DNA of 64,000 nucleotides. Origin: Tretioscincus oriximinensis (Eukaryota; Chordata; Lepidosauria; Squamata; Gymnophthalmidae). The stretch covers positions 2,500,954-2,564,953 of the forward strand of contig JAJVDF010000045.1 of assembly GCA_022410635.1 (NCBI GenBank), given 5' to 3'. Within the stretch, counting starts at the first letter, position 1. Every line of letters begins with the position of its first letter. The notes under the pieces are model-generated. The model was not told where the DNA came from and did not search any database. It worked only from the letters and a program-made list of their open reading frames with translations. The translations under genes and the position numbers were made by a program. Positions 11,496-22,663 of the stretch are shown in pieces.

Positions 11496-11880
11496 TATAA
11501 CACTTGGACCAGGGGGCATTCCTTGAAGCTGGGCAGAAGAGTGAGGACAGGCAAGGGAAAAAATTTTTTGCTCAGAGTATCATCGACCTTTGGAATTTAC
11601 TTCCAGAAGAGGTTGTGGTAATTAGCAGTCTGGATAGCTTTAAGACAGGATTAGACAAGTTCATGGAAGCCAAGAATATAAATAGCTACTAGGATGGATG
11701 TCTTGATATTGCCTCTGAGATGGAACAACAGGCAGTATTCCTGAAATGCCATTTGCGGGGCATCAAAAACAGTTGAAGATTTTGCCTTCAGACTGCCCAG
11801 ATGCAATTGGTATGAGACAGAATGCTGGACTAGATGGACTCAGCCCAATTCAGCAGGGCTCCTGTTATGTTCTTATGTTT

Positions 11881-13276
11881 GTATTTTAATATCTGAACCA
11901 ATCTAGACAGAGAGTACATAAATCTCTGATAAGGTCAAATTACCTGATGTGGGACAAACAAAATCAAAAGAATGGTAAGCGGTTGAAAAATGTACAATGT
12001 ATGATTATTTTATTATTATTTATTTAATATTATTAATATTATTAAGGTTGTAGGATCATTTTCAAACAATTCAGTGTGTTGTGTCATTTTAATTAATTCA
12101 AACACAAAATGCAGTTCCATGCATTTTCAAATTTTATGTAAGTAAAGCAGAGGGAGCTATTTGCTTTTCTGATTTACAGCCATTTTTTGGCATTTGGCAT
12201 GAATGAACACAAAGTAGTCCAGGATCTATTAAATCTAAATGAAATGTATTTTGTTTCACAAGTGTCATGTGGTAATCTGACATAAACTGTGTTAATCGAC
12301 ATCATGTTTAAACTAATGCTGCATATATATGAACACAACATATGGTTACAAGTAGGAAATAAAAACGAAAAGCTCTTTCTGGTCTACACACATGCTATCA
12401 ACCAAATGGCAAGTAGCCAAACTAAATTTCAGGTAACAGATGGCTCCAATACAGTACATGCATGATGCAGGCAATTTCAATTATCTGTGAACAGTTAATA
12501 TAGATGAAAACTTGGCAAACAGATTTAAAAAAATTAAAAAGTAATAAAGAGATAAACTACTATTGTGATATAAAGTATTAGTGAAAATCATTGGACATAG
12601 TGTTATATTGATGCCAAAATTAATTTTATAAGCTGTGTCCAACAAGTAAGCATGTACATAGTCTTAAAATAGCTAATTTATTTCCCTAAAAGAAATTTCC
12701 TGAATTAACCTTGCATCTCACTTCCAAATTTCCTTAGTTCTCTAAGTAAAATTACAGAGGCATCTTAGACGCCAATAAGTTTTCTCTGATGTGAAATGTG
12801 AGTATGAAACATGTGCCACATCCATTTTTGCAGCATAGAACAATTCATAATTCCAAATGAAACTTTTCTTGACAGATCCTGAATTATTATATGTAGAAAT
12901 ATATAGAGTCCCACTTTTTTGCTGCAATATAAGGTAAAATAGAAGGGATACTTTCTTGAAGTCCATCTTGCCTTCACATAGTTACGGTTAAGCTGAGAGG
13001 TGTTGACAAGAGACCTGAAATTACCAAATAAAACTTTATTGATATGCATTTCCATCCCATCCAGTGTTTTCGGAACAGGAAACAACAATTTTTAAAAAGA
13101 AATACAGAGTGAGGAGTAGTTTATTTAATCAAAGGCCAGGATAAATAGGTATATCTTCAAAATCTCTTGAAATGATTTTCTCTATGAGATTATTCGATAG
13201 TCCAGTACCAAATAGACTGTGTTTGGGGCATAACATTATTATAGTTCATAAAATCTGACAATGCCACACTTTACAA
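11881..13276. other. Intron, nothing recognised
   Basis: AT-rich. A low-complexity ATT/TTA tract lies at about 12005-12045. Small open frames at 12742-13088 (minus) lack motifs. Confidence 0.5.
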
Positions 13277-13277
13277 A

Positions 13278-13606
13278 GACGAAGAAGACGACGCAGAAGA
13301 AGAAGACGAAGAAGACGAAGAAGAAGAAGAACTGGGTTCTTATTCAAAGGGACTCAAAGCGGCATACAAAGGTATTTTTGCCCTAAGACTTACATTCTAT
13401 CTTCCCCACCAGGCTGTGGTGGTTCCCATTTATCTACTTGCAATCAGTTGCAATTTCTGGAAATTCATGCTTTCGAATAGCTGGGTTGGCTAGAGCTACA
13501 GGCTACTGGAAGGTGCTCACCCCTCTCCACATCCAACACAGGGCTTTGAAACCCGATCTCCCAGATGAGAGACAGATTCCTTAGCAACTGAACTATCCAT
13601 TCCTGC
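13278..13606 (-). repeat. tRNA-derived SINE, near full length, (GAAGAC)n/(GAA)n tail
   Basis: On the minus strand the head carries an A-box-like TAGTTCAGTTGCTAAGG and a B-box-like GGTTTCAAAGCC, as in a tRNA-derived pol III promoter. The body (AGCTCTAGCCAACC, CACCACAGCCTGGTGGGG) is shared with the copies at 28441, 44891 and 45532. It ends with a conserved tail, GAGTCCCTTTGAATAAG-like sequence, and a long CTTCTTCTTC/GAAGAC-type repeat (13277-13330 on the plus strand). It lies in sense with SOX6. Confidence 0.82.
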
Positions 13607-15619
13607 TCATGGACAGATTACCAGTTTTCATGCTTTAAAAACAAACAGGATGCTAAAAAAGGGGGACAATACCTTGCCCAGTGTTTTTATAACAGTAGCT
13701 TCAGTTCTTGCCACTGGAGAGATGCAGAACTTGATCTGGGAAGCTGTGTATGCACAAATATATATTGTGACCCTGGATGCCGATTTTGAAAGGAGGGGTG
13801 AAACGATAAGTCCATTAAACCTGAATCCTCAAAGGTGAAAATGTCGAAGCCACAGCAAGCAGTGGGAAAATTGCATTTTTGCAAGTCACCAGTGTATGAC
13901 TAGCAGCACCGTATTGGCAATGGATGAACAGTTTCCCCCCAATTCTTCCTATTCAAAGTAGGTCACTAGTAGAAGTAAATATGGATTTCAAAGAGCAGAA
14001 GGCAATACGCTTTGATTATGAAACTGGAAACACCAGGCAGCTCTCCCTGCTAGACTATTCTTGATGTACACACCTTTCCTGCTTATCTTCCCTTACTTTG
14101 TACCCACAGATTTCTTCTCCTACGTCTCTTCCCACTTCAAGTCAGGTTTAACTTGCAGAAGGATATTGTAAAGAATTTACTGACACTGTGCAAGTCACTG
14201 CATCAAAGCCCCAGGGGGTGTTGGGATTGTTTTCCCTCTTTTCCCAGGTTCCTTACAGTTTTTTTCTGCTATGCAGGCCAGGGAGATACGATAGCAGGAA
14301 CAAGCAGAAAAAAGGAACTATTTGAATCAGCTATATCATTATTTATTTATATATGTTAATTTTGTATATTGTTTTTATTGCTGTTAATCTCTCTGAAGCT
14401 TTCAGCTATAGGCCATGATATAAATACAAATAAATAAATCCATGTGTGCTTGTAAAAGATATTCTGATCATATATATACTATTAAACTTTCCTCCATTCC
14501 TCAAGAAAAAGACAGGAGATCAGAAAAACAAGTTTTGAGCAAGACAGAAAACTAAAGACACCTATTCAAAGCCTATTCTTCAGGACTGAGGATGTGTGTG
14601 ACCACAGACAAGACAAGAAGAGATCCAGTTGTATTGAGGTAGCTTCCTTATTAGAGTGCAAGGTTCACNTGTCAAAAGGATTCTCCACGAAACAAAGCTT
14701 ATTGCAGAATGCATTGGATACATGATTAACCTGGGCAACAAGATGTGCATAAGGTGCCAATATCACTTGCCTTTTTCTTAGTTTAAGTTGTTCCTTGAAG
14801 GCACTGCAATAGAGTATCTCTCATATTTCTTGATCTATTGAAAATTGTTTCATCTTTTGGAAGGTGCATCTAATCTGGTTCTCAAAAATTGTAGCCTTTC
14901 TTCACTCAGGCACACATTTTGCCTAACCTCTTCTGCTTGGAAGACATCTGGATCCACACCAAGATAAACAGACTTGTCACAGAACTGGCAGATTCAAGCT
15001 GATTTCAGTTTAATGGCTTAGTCAAGGACAGAAATAGTCAAATTGTTACTTTTTTGAATTTGTTTATGGTTTAACATTACAATATGAAGAAAGTTGTTCC
15101 ACTTTGGTTTGAACTGGGGCCAATCTGGCACACAGGAAAAAGTTTGTTCCTCATGTTGTAAGAACATATGAAATTCTTCTACAATAGATATATTTGTCTT
15201 GTTTAAGATTTCAACTAATGAATGAAGAAACATCTTCTTGGTATAGTTTGCTCTTTCAGTTTAACTGACAAAAGGAAGTTCTTCGATTTAATTCCTTGTT
15301 TTCATTAGCTCCAACTTGAAAGCCTGTCTCAGTTACATTAATTATACATAACATAGGAACATTTTTTTAATTCTAGTGTCATTATTATCATTAGTAATAC
15401 TACAACTATTATTTTGAAAACTTGCCAATCCTTTGTTATCTAACATCTCAAACTTTACTCGTTCTTCAAAAAAGCTAGATAACTATTTTTAGGCAGCTGG
15501 GAACAGGATGACAGAAATTTTAAGAATTAATGTAATTAATACAAAGCACCTTATTAGCAATCTTATCTAACTTGCGGATTTCCGTTGGTTGGCCACTCCA
15601 AAAACAGAATACTGGACTA
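13607..15619. other. Intron, nothing recognised
   Basis: About 2 kb of mixed-composition sequence. No repeat family, coding exon or RNA gene was recognised. One ambiguous base at 14669. Confidence 0.5.
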
Positions 15620-15758
15620 GACCCTTGTCCCCACTGAGCCTTATTCTGGGTTATATTTTGGTACAGAGCTTGGTCATCCACATAGCCTACACTAGCATGT
15701 AGATGGCACATTCCTATTCTGAGATATAGCCAAGAAGGAGACTTAGTGGGGACAGGGC
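15620..15758. mobile_element. MITE, CCCTTGTCCCCACTGAG family
   Basis: The ends are complementary: GACCCTTGTCCCCACTGAG at left, and CTTAGTGGGGACAGGGC at right. CTA flanks both sides (15617-15619, 15759-15761), a possible 3-bp target duplication as in PIF/Harbinger elements. The interior has a paired segment, TTGGTCATCCACAT and GCATGTAGATGGCA. The same family occurs at 41210-41389, 56306-56416 and 56427-56597. No coding capacity. The superfamily assignment is tentative. Confidence 0.68.
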
Positions 15759-15761
15759 CTA

Positions 15762-17221
15762 GATGGAGCAATGATGAAATCTAGAAGATCACTGATTATG
15801 TTCTTACAATAGTACCAGTTCACCAGAACAACAAAACTACAGAATGATATCCATGNATAATAACCACAACAATGACTATAGAAAATGTAAAGTGCATCTT
15901 GAGCATCCATTAAGCAAATATTGCTCGGATGGAGTGAATCTACTTGTGATATTGTAGACACAGATCCACAATAAACTGGGTTAAGAGAGTGTAAATTATC
16001 TTTAAAGGTCAGATAGTAAAATAGAGAGAGAGACAGGGTAAATCTTTCAAAAAAANCCAACAGAGAGTGAAACAAGAGATAGTATTGAACATTCCAGAAA
16101 AGATGCTGTAATTTCATAGAAAAATATGATACAGATGCTTCCTTGGCTCACTTCAAAGCAACCATACTCCTTTCGGTTGCTCTGCTCTTGTTAGCTCTTC
16201 TGCATTGTCAACATATCTTTCCTCACTCAGACATGTCCTCAGGCTAATTTAGAAAAGGATCCATCTCTTGCAGCTAAACCCAGGCAATCCAAGTGGCCAT
16301 CATTTCTCCAATATACTGAATATCATCCCACAAACCTAACACAACCCATTATTTATTTCCCCAAATTCTCATGCCTGCTTCTTACTAAAGTAAAGCAGTT
16401 TGTCCATTGATAGAGGCAAGGCTTCCCTGGGATCCCCCTAAAGCAAAACTCCTATCTGCTCTNATCTCATGTACTCTTTAAATCCTGCTCTAAGGACATT
16501 GTAAATATATTCTGTTCAAATTCATATTAAGGAGTTTTGCCATTCTCACCTCTTTTTACATACACAATGCAATTAGTCAATTCCCATCTGCACACCATTT
16601 TTCAAAATGTTCAGTGGGAACTCCACTGAATAGTTACTTGCTTGTATATTTGATTTTAGTTTGATTTGCAACCACAATAAACCAAAAAGAAAACCTAAGG
16701 GAAAGCAAATTCCACATCCCTTGACACCTGTGGAAATGCCCCTGATACAGTAACAATACCAGTAAGGTCTATAGAGATATGAGGCATTGTTACATATCTG
16801 ATAACCTGCTCAGATATTGCATTACACTTGTTGAAACTCTCAGAAACTATTCTGGGATATATTTCTGGGGTCTACAGACAGCAGGTTCTTACTTTTATAT
16901 ATGTTAAAATAAGACCTAGTATAGGAAGGGTTCCATTTGCCATGCTAAGGAAGTGCTTTGGAGTTGAGTAAAGGAATAGTTCTGCTGAGATTGAAGTAAA
17001 TGTGAACAAAAAACAGATGGAGAAAAGTATGTATTACAGCATTTAGTTGGAGCATTTAAAGTCATACTTCTATAGCTATAGTGAAGAAGATAGAAATAGC
17101 TGCACAGTTCTTACATCTAAAATTTGAGAGATAAACACTTGAAACTGCATATAAACATACACTAGTTCAGGCAATTAAGAAAGGCGTGTACTCTGCTCAT
17201 TATCCAATTTAAAAACCTGCA
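15762..17221. other. Intron, nothing recognised
   Basis: About 1.4 kb of AT-rich unique sequence with ambiguous bases at 15856, 16056 and 16463. No recognisable gene or repeat. Confidence 0.5.
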
Positions 17222-17478
17222 GCCAGGATAGCTTTAAGACAGGATTAGATACATTTATGGACACCATGGTATAAATAGCTACTAGGGTGGATCTTTTGAA
17301 ACTGGTCCAGGATGGAGCACCAGGCAGTACTTGTGAAATACCAATTGCAGGGAATTGAGAATAGGTGATTTCACCATCTTCTGTCCAGACAGACCAGATG
17401 CAATTGGTGGGCCTTTGTGTGAGACAGAATGTTAGACTAGATGGGCTCTGGCCTGATTCAGCAGGGCTCCTCTTATCT
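17222..17478 (+). mobile_element. CR1-type LINE 3' end fragment
   Basis: Begins at the codons for SFKTGLDTFMDT-like sequence, the extreme C-terminus of CR1 ORF2. It continues through the 3' UTR (GTGGGCCTTTGTGTGAG, TTAGACTAGATGGGCTC) and stops at CAGCAGGGCTCCTCTTAT. It is strongly 5'-truncated. It faces the minus-strand CR1 that starts at 17550, so the two copies converge tail to tail. Confidence 0.85.
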
Positions 17479-17719
17479 ACTTCTGTACAAATTACATAAC
17501 AATCCCTTGCATCTTTCCTCAAAAGGTACATTCTGTTTTCATCATCATGTTTACAACATAAGAATACAGTATAAAAGGAACCCTGCTGAGCCCCTCTAGT
17601 CCAGCATTATGTCTCGCAGAGGCCCACCAATTATACCTGCGCAGTCTGGAACAGAAGGCAAAATCTTCACTTGTCCTTGACACCCTTCAAATAGCATTTC
17701 AGGAATATTGCCTGTTGAC

Positions 17720-18122
17720 TAGGGTTGCCATACATTCCGGGAAGGCAGGACAATCCCAGTTTGGGGGACTAAAATATAGTCCCCTCCGGGTTTTAAGATA
17801 AAATCCCAGATTTTTACATTCCCCGATGCTGCATCAGGAAATGTAAAAATGCAGGATTTTAAAGGAAAAGGAGCAGTTTTCCTCCGCTGGAGGAGAATTG
17901 GTGCGTTTTGCCTGACAGCAGGCACGAAACCCCGCCTCCAACATTGGAGCAGCTACGCACACACATGCATGCACACACACACGCTTGTGGTGAGACAGAC
18001 GGAAGACAGGTTCTGCCTGTCTCACAACAAGCATCCGTGTGTGCACGTCCGTGTGTGCGCGCGTGCACGCACCCCCACCCCACCCCGTCTCGGTTTTGGG
18101 TTGCCAAAATATGGCAACTCTA
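17720..18122. mobile_element. hAT-type MITE with 8-bp target duplication and internal CA/GT foldback
   Basis: The terminal repeats are TAGGGTTGCCATA at left and TATGGCAACTCTA at right, differing at one position when compared on one strand. CTGTTGAC occurs immediately outside both ends (17712-17719, 18123-18130), a perfect 8-bp duplication typical of hAT. Excising the element restores the CR1 3' UTR. The interior has a CA-rich and a GT-rich stretch (17958-18070) joined by complementary GGTGAGACAG and CTGTCTCAC. Frames with many Cys and His codons come from these CA/GT runs and are not proteins. Confidence 0.88.
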
Positions 18123-18914
18123 CTGTTGACCCATCTTGTAAGCAATAGCAAGACATCCATCCTGGTAGCTATTTATACCCTTGGCTTGCATGAACCTGTC
18201 TAATCCTGTAGCTAGATTACAGCTGTAGCTGCTGGATGAACAAATACCCATCAGAATGCCCCCTGGTCCTAGTGTTGTGTGATAGAGAAAATAATTTTTC
18301 TCCATTCACCTTATCCATTCCATACATGATTTGATACACTTCAATCAGATCATCTCTCAAACACCATCTTTCAAGGCTGAAGAGTCCCAGACTTCATATG
18401 GGAGGTGCTCCAGTCCTTTGATTATTCTTGTTGCCCTTTTCTGCACATACTCTAGTTCCACAATATCTTTTTTGAGGTGCAATAACCGGAATTGGACACA
18501 GTATTCCAAATGTGGCCTCACCATAGATTTATAGAGGAGCAAAACAACACTTGCTGACTTATTTTTAATTCCTTTCCTTATGACCCCCAACAATGAATTT
18601 GATTTTTTTGCTGTGNTGCACACTGGGTTGACACCTTNGTTGAACTGTCTACCAACACCCTAAGATCCTTTTCCTGGTTGGTCACAGAAAGATTGGTTCC
18701 CATCAGGTGGTAGGAGTAACTGGGGTTCTTTCCACCAATGTGCATGACTTTGCACTTGCTTAAGTTAAAATGCATTTGCCACTTTGTTGCTCACTCACCC
18801 AATTTCAATAGCTCACTCTAGAGCTCCCTGGAATCACATTTCAGTTTTCACCACCCTGGACAGTTTAGTGTCGTCAGCAAACGTGGCTACTTCACTATTT
18901 ACCTCAGCACCCAG

Positions 18915-19086
18915 TTTCAGAGAAATAGCCATGTTAGTCCAGCAAAAAGTCCAGGAAAGGGGCCAGTAGCTTCTTCTGAAGATGCTTCTTCTTCAGCATC
19001 TGAAGACTCAGACGTGTCTACGAAAGCTTATGCCACCTACCTTTCTCCTGTTAGTCTCCAAGTGCTACTAGCCCCTTTGCTGGACT
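18915..19086 (-). mobile_element. Foldback copy of the short SINE-like repeat, inserted in CR1
   Basis: The left end starts TTTCAGAGAAATAGCC, the reverse complement of the 3' end of the unit at 19363-19483. The right part reads the same unit in the opposite direction from about TCTGAAGACTCAGACG to TTTGCTGGACT. The arms at 18948-18970 and 19064-19086 pair with two mismatches. CAGCACCCAG (18905-18914) and CAGAACCCAG (19087-19096) form a 10-bp target duplication with one change. Removing the insert restores the CR1 reading. Confidence 0.75.
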
Positions 19087-19362
19087 CAGAACCCAGGTCG
19101 TTTATGAATATATTGAAAAGCAGAGGTCCCAGTAATGGACCCTGGAGTACCCCACTTCTCACCTCCTTCCACCCAAAGAACTGTCCATTTAACGGATGTT
19201 AACATACATGTTAACAGTTTTTAACAGTAAAAATGTTATTCTTTTCACTGCCTTGTGTAAGGTTTGGGATAATATAGCCAACTAACTAATCATTAATACA
19301 TTGGGAAAAAATACTTCTGGAAAAAGACTGGATCAAACTGATGACCCTCTGTTTTGTGAGCA

Positions 19363-19483
19363 TCTGAAGAAGTAGACCTGTCTACGAAAGCTTATGCCAA
19401 CCACTTTTCTCAAGTTAGTCTCAAAGTGCTGCTAGCTCCTTTGCTGGACTTTCTGCTAGACTAACACGGCTATTTCTCTGAAA
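19363..19483 (+). mobile_element. Unit-length copy of the short SINE-like repeat (121 bp)
   Basis: Starts TCTGAAGAAGTAGACCTG and ends GGCTATTTCTCTGAAA. It is flanked by CTGTTTTGTGAGCA (19349-19362) and CTGTTTTGTAAGCA (19484-19497), a 14-bp target duplication with one mismatch. The motif CTACGAAAGCTTATGCC and the end AACACGGCTATTTCTCTGAAA belong to a repeat that I recall as common in turtle, crocodile and lizard transcripts. There is no poly-A tail. The long, variable target duplications favour copy-in by reverse transcription over cut-and-paste. Confidence 0.75.
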
Positions 19484-19579
19484 CTGTTTTGTAAGCAGTT
19501 TGTTTTTCGGTTGAAGCACTTTCATACACTCAATACTCCAATTACTCCATATCTGCCTACTGCTTATTGAAACTGTGTT

Positions 19580-19732
19580 GTTGTTGTCTCATTTATTAAT
19601 AAAGTGCCATGTACATGGTGCTGTACAATATGCATAAATAGAACAAAATAATACAAGTACTACATTAACATTAGATTTAAGAAATAGAATTAAATAGAAA
19701 AGTTACGCATTGTGGAACTTGTTAAGTCCTGG
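19580..19732. repeat. Possible older repeat, left part (split by L1)
   Basis: A TTTATTAATAAAGTGCC run followed by TGTACATGGTGCTGTACAA resembles the 3' end of an old interspersed element. Its continuation may be 20260-20440, beyond the inserted L1. Family not identified. Confidence 0.35.
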
Positions 19733-20246
19733 GTCAACGTAGATATCGCCAGAAGTAATGATTTCTAATTAATGTATAGAACAGAACAACTTAACTTACA
19801 ACCTGAAGTAATACATATAATAAAAAGTGGTATATGGGTGGCACATATAATNATAGCCAGGGCCTGGAGGAAAAAAGATAAATGGACGCTTGATTTGTAG
19901 TAAAACTATATTTCAGAAATAATACTGCAAGAGGCAATTAGAGAAAAAAAGAATTATTTTAATGGGTAATCCGATAAGAAATCAATGCTTCACAAAATGG
20001 AGAAAACTTCTGGTATATGGTGTTTGAAGCAAAACTCAATTGCCCTCATCTTCCAATATTGGTTGATTGTATAAAGAGATTCAAAAAGATATCTATCGAT
20101 ATCTTGGTCTGTATGGGAGGAGGGAGGAACAGAATGGAATGTAAATACCATGTTTATCTGCTTTTTTTCTGTTATATTGTTATACTTACATCATGTCTGT
20201 ATTTTGGAAAATTTTAAATATTTAAATAAATAATAACAAAAAAAGA
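19733..20246 (+). mobile_element. 5'-truncated L1-type LINE with perfect target duplication
   Basis: TGTTAAGTCCTGG lies on both sides (19720-19732, 20247-20259), a perfect 13-bp target duplication. The interior carries degraded sequence like the L1 ORF2 C-terminus (ARAWRKKDKW, then KWRKLLVYGV). A T-rich 3' UTR and a terminal AAATAAATAATAAC then A-run follow. The length is 514 bp, so almost all of ORF1 and ORF2 is missing, as expected for 5' truncation during target-primed reverse transcription. Confidence 0.75.
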
Positions 20247-20452
20247 TGTTAAGTCCTGGAGGAGGATGGGCGGGGCCCAGGCACTGGTTGTCATCTTGTG
20301 AAAAATTTGCTACATACTCTGTGTCACTGTGCCATGCTGATGGCCACAGGTAGCTTTTTATGAAGCGTACTGTGATGCTTGTGCAAAATTTAAAGTGTTC
20401 CTGAAGCTTAAGATACACCAGTGCATAAATGAAACGCAGGCTAAACTATCTC

Positions 20453-20476
20453 TGTGTGTGTGAGAGAGAGAAAGAC
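20453..20476. repeat. (TG)n(AG)n short microsatellite
   Basis: TGTGTGTG followed by AGAGAGAGAAAG. Simple repeat only. Confidence 0.8.
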
Positions 20477-21511
20477 ACAGGGAGAGGGACTATGTAGTTA
20501 TCATTTGTCTTTCAATTGGAGAAATATATTCTCCTGATATCTATCTGAAATTGTTGTGCCAAGCTCAGTTAACATGCTTGCAGGTAAGAACAGCCAAATT
20601 AAAAGAACTATTTAATAAAACTGCCTTGGCACTAGTTTCAAATTGATGGAATGCTTTGACAATGGGACTATCATAAGTTTCATTACAATAGACCTTTTAA
20701 AATGCCCTAAACACTTGCTTGTTATTATATTCATGGAAACAGCTGCATTCCTAAAATGCTTATCATTATTTACAACAGCAGAATAGCTTTACAAGCTTAG
20801 TTACATTTCATGGCATCACAGAATTTAACTTACCCTTAATTTTCAATAAATATGTCACTTTTTATGTTTTAAAGATTGTTAGTATAATATGATGCTTTAT
20901 TGAAATCTTCTCTAGAAGCATGTGGAAAATATCTGCATTTTTAGAAGAAAAGCTAGATTTTGTTCAATTTGATAAATCTATTCTTCCACAGAGAGGATAC
21001 AAAAGATATCCTTCAAATTTGAAATGGTTTGTCACAGCTTCTTTCAGAGAAATATTGGTTACTAAACTTTGGGTTTTCTTTGTAAAGAGCAGATGTTCTA
21101 CCAAAGGGTTGATGTAAATAGTAAGCCAAGAAATCATAGTGATTCAGTTGTTCGCACAGGTAAAATTAATTCTATTTATTTTTATGCTTTTATGCTGTTC
21201 TATTGTTATAGAAGGTATGGGGTGGATAAAAATGTAAATATATAAATATTCTGCATTAGCATAAACTCAAAAAACCTGCATGGCAAGATTTCTCTAGAAA
21301 TTATTTTCCTAAGGTGTATGATGAAATGAAAATATCCCTCAGATTCAGAAATATAACTTTAATAGATCTCCTCAATGACTGATCTGCAAATCTGTGCATA
21401 AGTCTCTGTATAAAAATTCTACCACAGCAAACAATAGTTATTAGATGATAACATCCTCAATCTTAAAAGAAACTAAAACTAGTGTTGCATCAGAGTATGT
21501 TGCCTCAGACT
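20477..21511. other. Intron, nothing recognised
   Basis: About 1 kb of AT-rich sequence with no repeat family or coding exon. An open frame at 20920-21117 lacks recognisable motifs. Confidence 0.5.
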
Positions 21512-22608
21512 ACATAAGAACATAAGAAGAGCCATACTGAATCAGGCCACAGCCCATCAAGTCCAGCATTCTGTGTCACACAGAGGCCCACCAGATGCAA
21601 CTGGGCAGTCTGAACAGAGGAAAGCAAAATATGCACCTGTTCATGACTCCCTGCAAATGGTATTTCAGGAGTCCTGCCTGTTGCTCCATCCCGGAGGCAA
21701 TATCCAGACATCCATCCTAGCATCCATTTATACCCTTGGTGTCCATAAACCTGTCTAGTCCTGTCTTGAAACTATCCAAGCTGTTAGCTACAACTACCTC
21801 TTCAGGAAGTAAATTCCACAGGCCGATGACCCTCTGGGTGAAAAAATACTTTCCTTTGTCTGTTCTCACTTTTCTACCCAACAGTTTTAAGGAGTGCCCT
21901 CTGGTCCTTGTGTTGTGTGATAGAGAAAACATTTTTTCTCTATTCACCCTGTCAATCCCATGCATGATTTTGTACACTTCAATCAGATCACCCCTCAAAC
22001 GTCTCCTTTCAAGGCTGAAGAGGCCCAGACGTTGCAGCTTTGCTTCGTAAGGGAGGTGCTCCAGACCCTACATCATTTTTGTTGTCCTTTTCTGCACCTT
22101 CTCCAGTTCCAAAATATCCCTCTTGAGATGTGGTGACCAGAATTGAACACAGTATTCCAAATGTGGCCTCACCACAGATTTATAAAGAGGCAAAACATTT
22201 GCTGACTTGTTTTTGATTCCTTTCCTAATTATCCCCAACATGGAATTTGCCTTTTTTGCTGCTGCTGCACATTGGGTTGACATTTTCATTGAATTGTCCA
22301 TCAATATCCCAAGATCCTTTTCTTGCTCAGTCACAGAAAGCTTGGTTCCCATCAGGTGGTAGGAGTAGTTTGGGTTCTTTGCCCCAATATGCATGACCTT
22401 GCACTTGCTTAAGTTGAAGTGCATTTGCCACTTTGATGCCCACTCACCCAATTTCAATAAATCACTCTGGAGTGCCTTACAATCAATTTCAGTTTTCACT
22501 ACCCTGAACAGTTTAGTGTCAGCAAACTTGGCTACTTCACTATTTACCTCGGCATCCATATCATTTACAAATATATTGAAAAGCAAGGGTCCCAGTACAG
22601 ATCCCTAT
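21512..22608 (-). mobile_element. CR1-type LINE, C-terminal reverse transcriptase plus complete 3' UTR
   Basis: The best preserved minus-strand CR1 copy. From right to left it reads FNIFVNDMDAEVNSEVAKFA, the palm-region FAD segment (FADTKLFRVVKTE), LSKCKVMHIGAKNPNYSYHL, KSVVRPHLEYCVQFWSP and LKRDILELEKVQKRTTK. The C-terminal RGDLIEVYKIMHGIDRVN and LWNLLPEEVVVANSL follow. The 3' UTR ends at the left with ACATAAGAAGAGCCATACTG. In this degenerate copy the catalytic FADD box reads FADT. It lies in sense with SOX6. Confidence 0.9.
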
Positions 22609-22663
22609 GAATAACAATAGGCATATTTTTGATGTAAATGATCCTTCATCATTTGGATTTATA

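Larger units (their letters stand above)
10912..11880 (+). mobile_element. CR1-type LINE, 3' end, interrupted by a mariner-like element
   Basis: Plus-strand CR1 ORF2 C-terminus. It begins around the 'LYKSVVRPHLEYC' segment, continues with RGDLIEVYKIMHRMDKVNRE and FGIYFQKRL-like sequence, and then enters the 3' UTR (GCTGGACTAGATGGACTC...) ending in TTCTTATG repeats. The same order is seen in the 21512 and 58555 copies. The reading is interrupted at 11152-11495 by an element flanked by TA. Removing that element rejoins ...TTCTCTATCATA with ACACTTGGACC, as in the intact copies. Frameshifts make the copy inactive. Confidence 0.85.
17550..19200 (-). mobile_element. CR1-type LINE, C-terminal reverse transcriptase and 3' UTR, twice interrupted
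   Basis: On the minus strand it carries the CR1 ORF2 segments MHFNLSKCKVMHIGGKNPSY, SYHLMGTNLSVTNQEKDL, NKSASVVLLLYKSMVRPHLE and ELEYVQKRATRIIKGLE. These are followed by the C-terminus and a TTCTTATG-type 3' end at the left. The reading is broken by a hAT element (17720-18122) and by a foldback repeat (18915-19086). Frameshifts and ambiguous bases (18616, 18638) are also present. CR1 ORF2 encodes an APE endonuclease and reverse transcriptase; only the reverse transcriptase C-terminal portion is left here. Confidence 0.88.

Noticed and set aside
11017..11692. Overlapping open frames of up to 155 codons on both strands
   Set aside because: They are produced by CR1 remnants plus the 42-bp repeat of the inserted MITE. 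No start context, domain or splice structure supports a gene.
13500..13606. tRNA gene
   Set aside because: The A- and B-box-like sequences belong to a SINE head. There is no intact cloverleaf, and the same head recurs in other SINE copies.
17834..18160. Cys/His-rich frames on both strands that look like zinc-finger or toxin-like peptides
   Set aside because: They are translations of CA/GT dinucleotide runs within a hAT MITE.
21717..22586. Two long minus-strand frames that could pass as host genes
   Set aside because: Their sequence is the C-terminal part of CR1 ORF2, repeated at 17550 and 58555.
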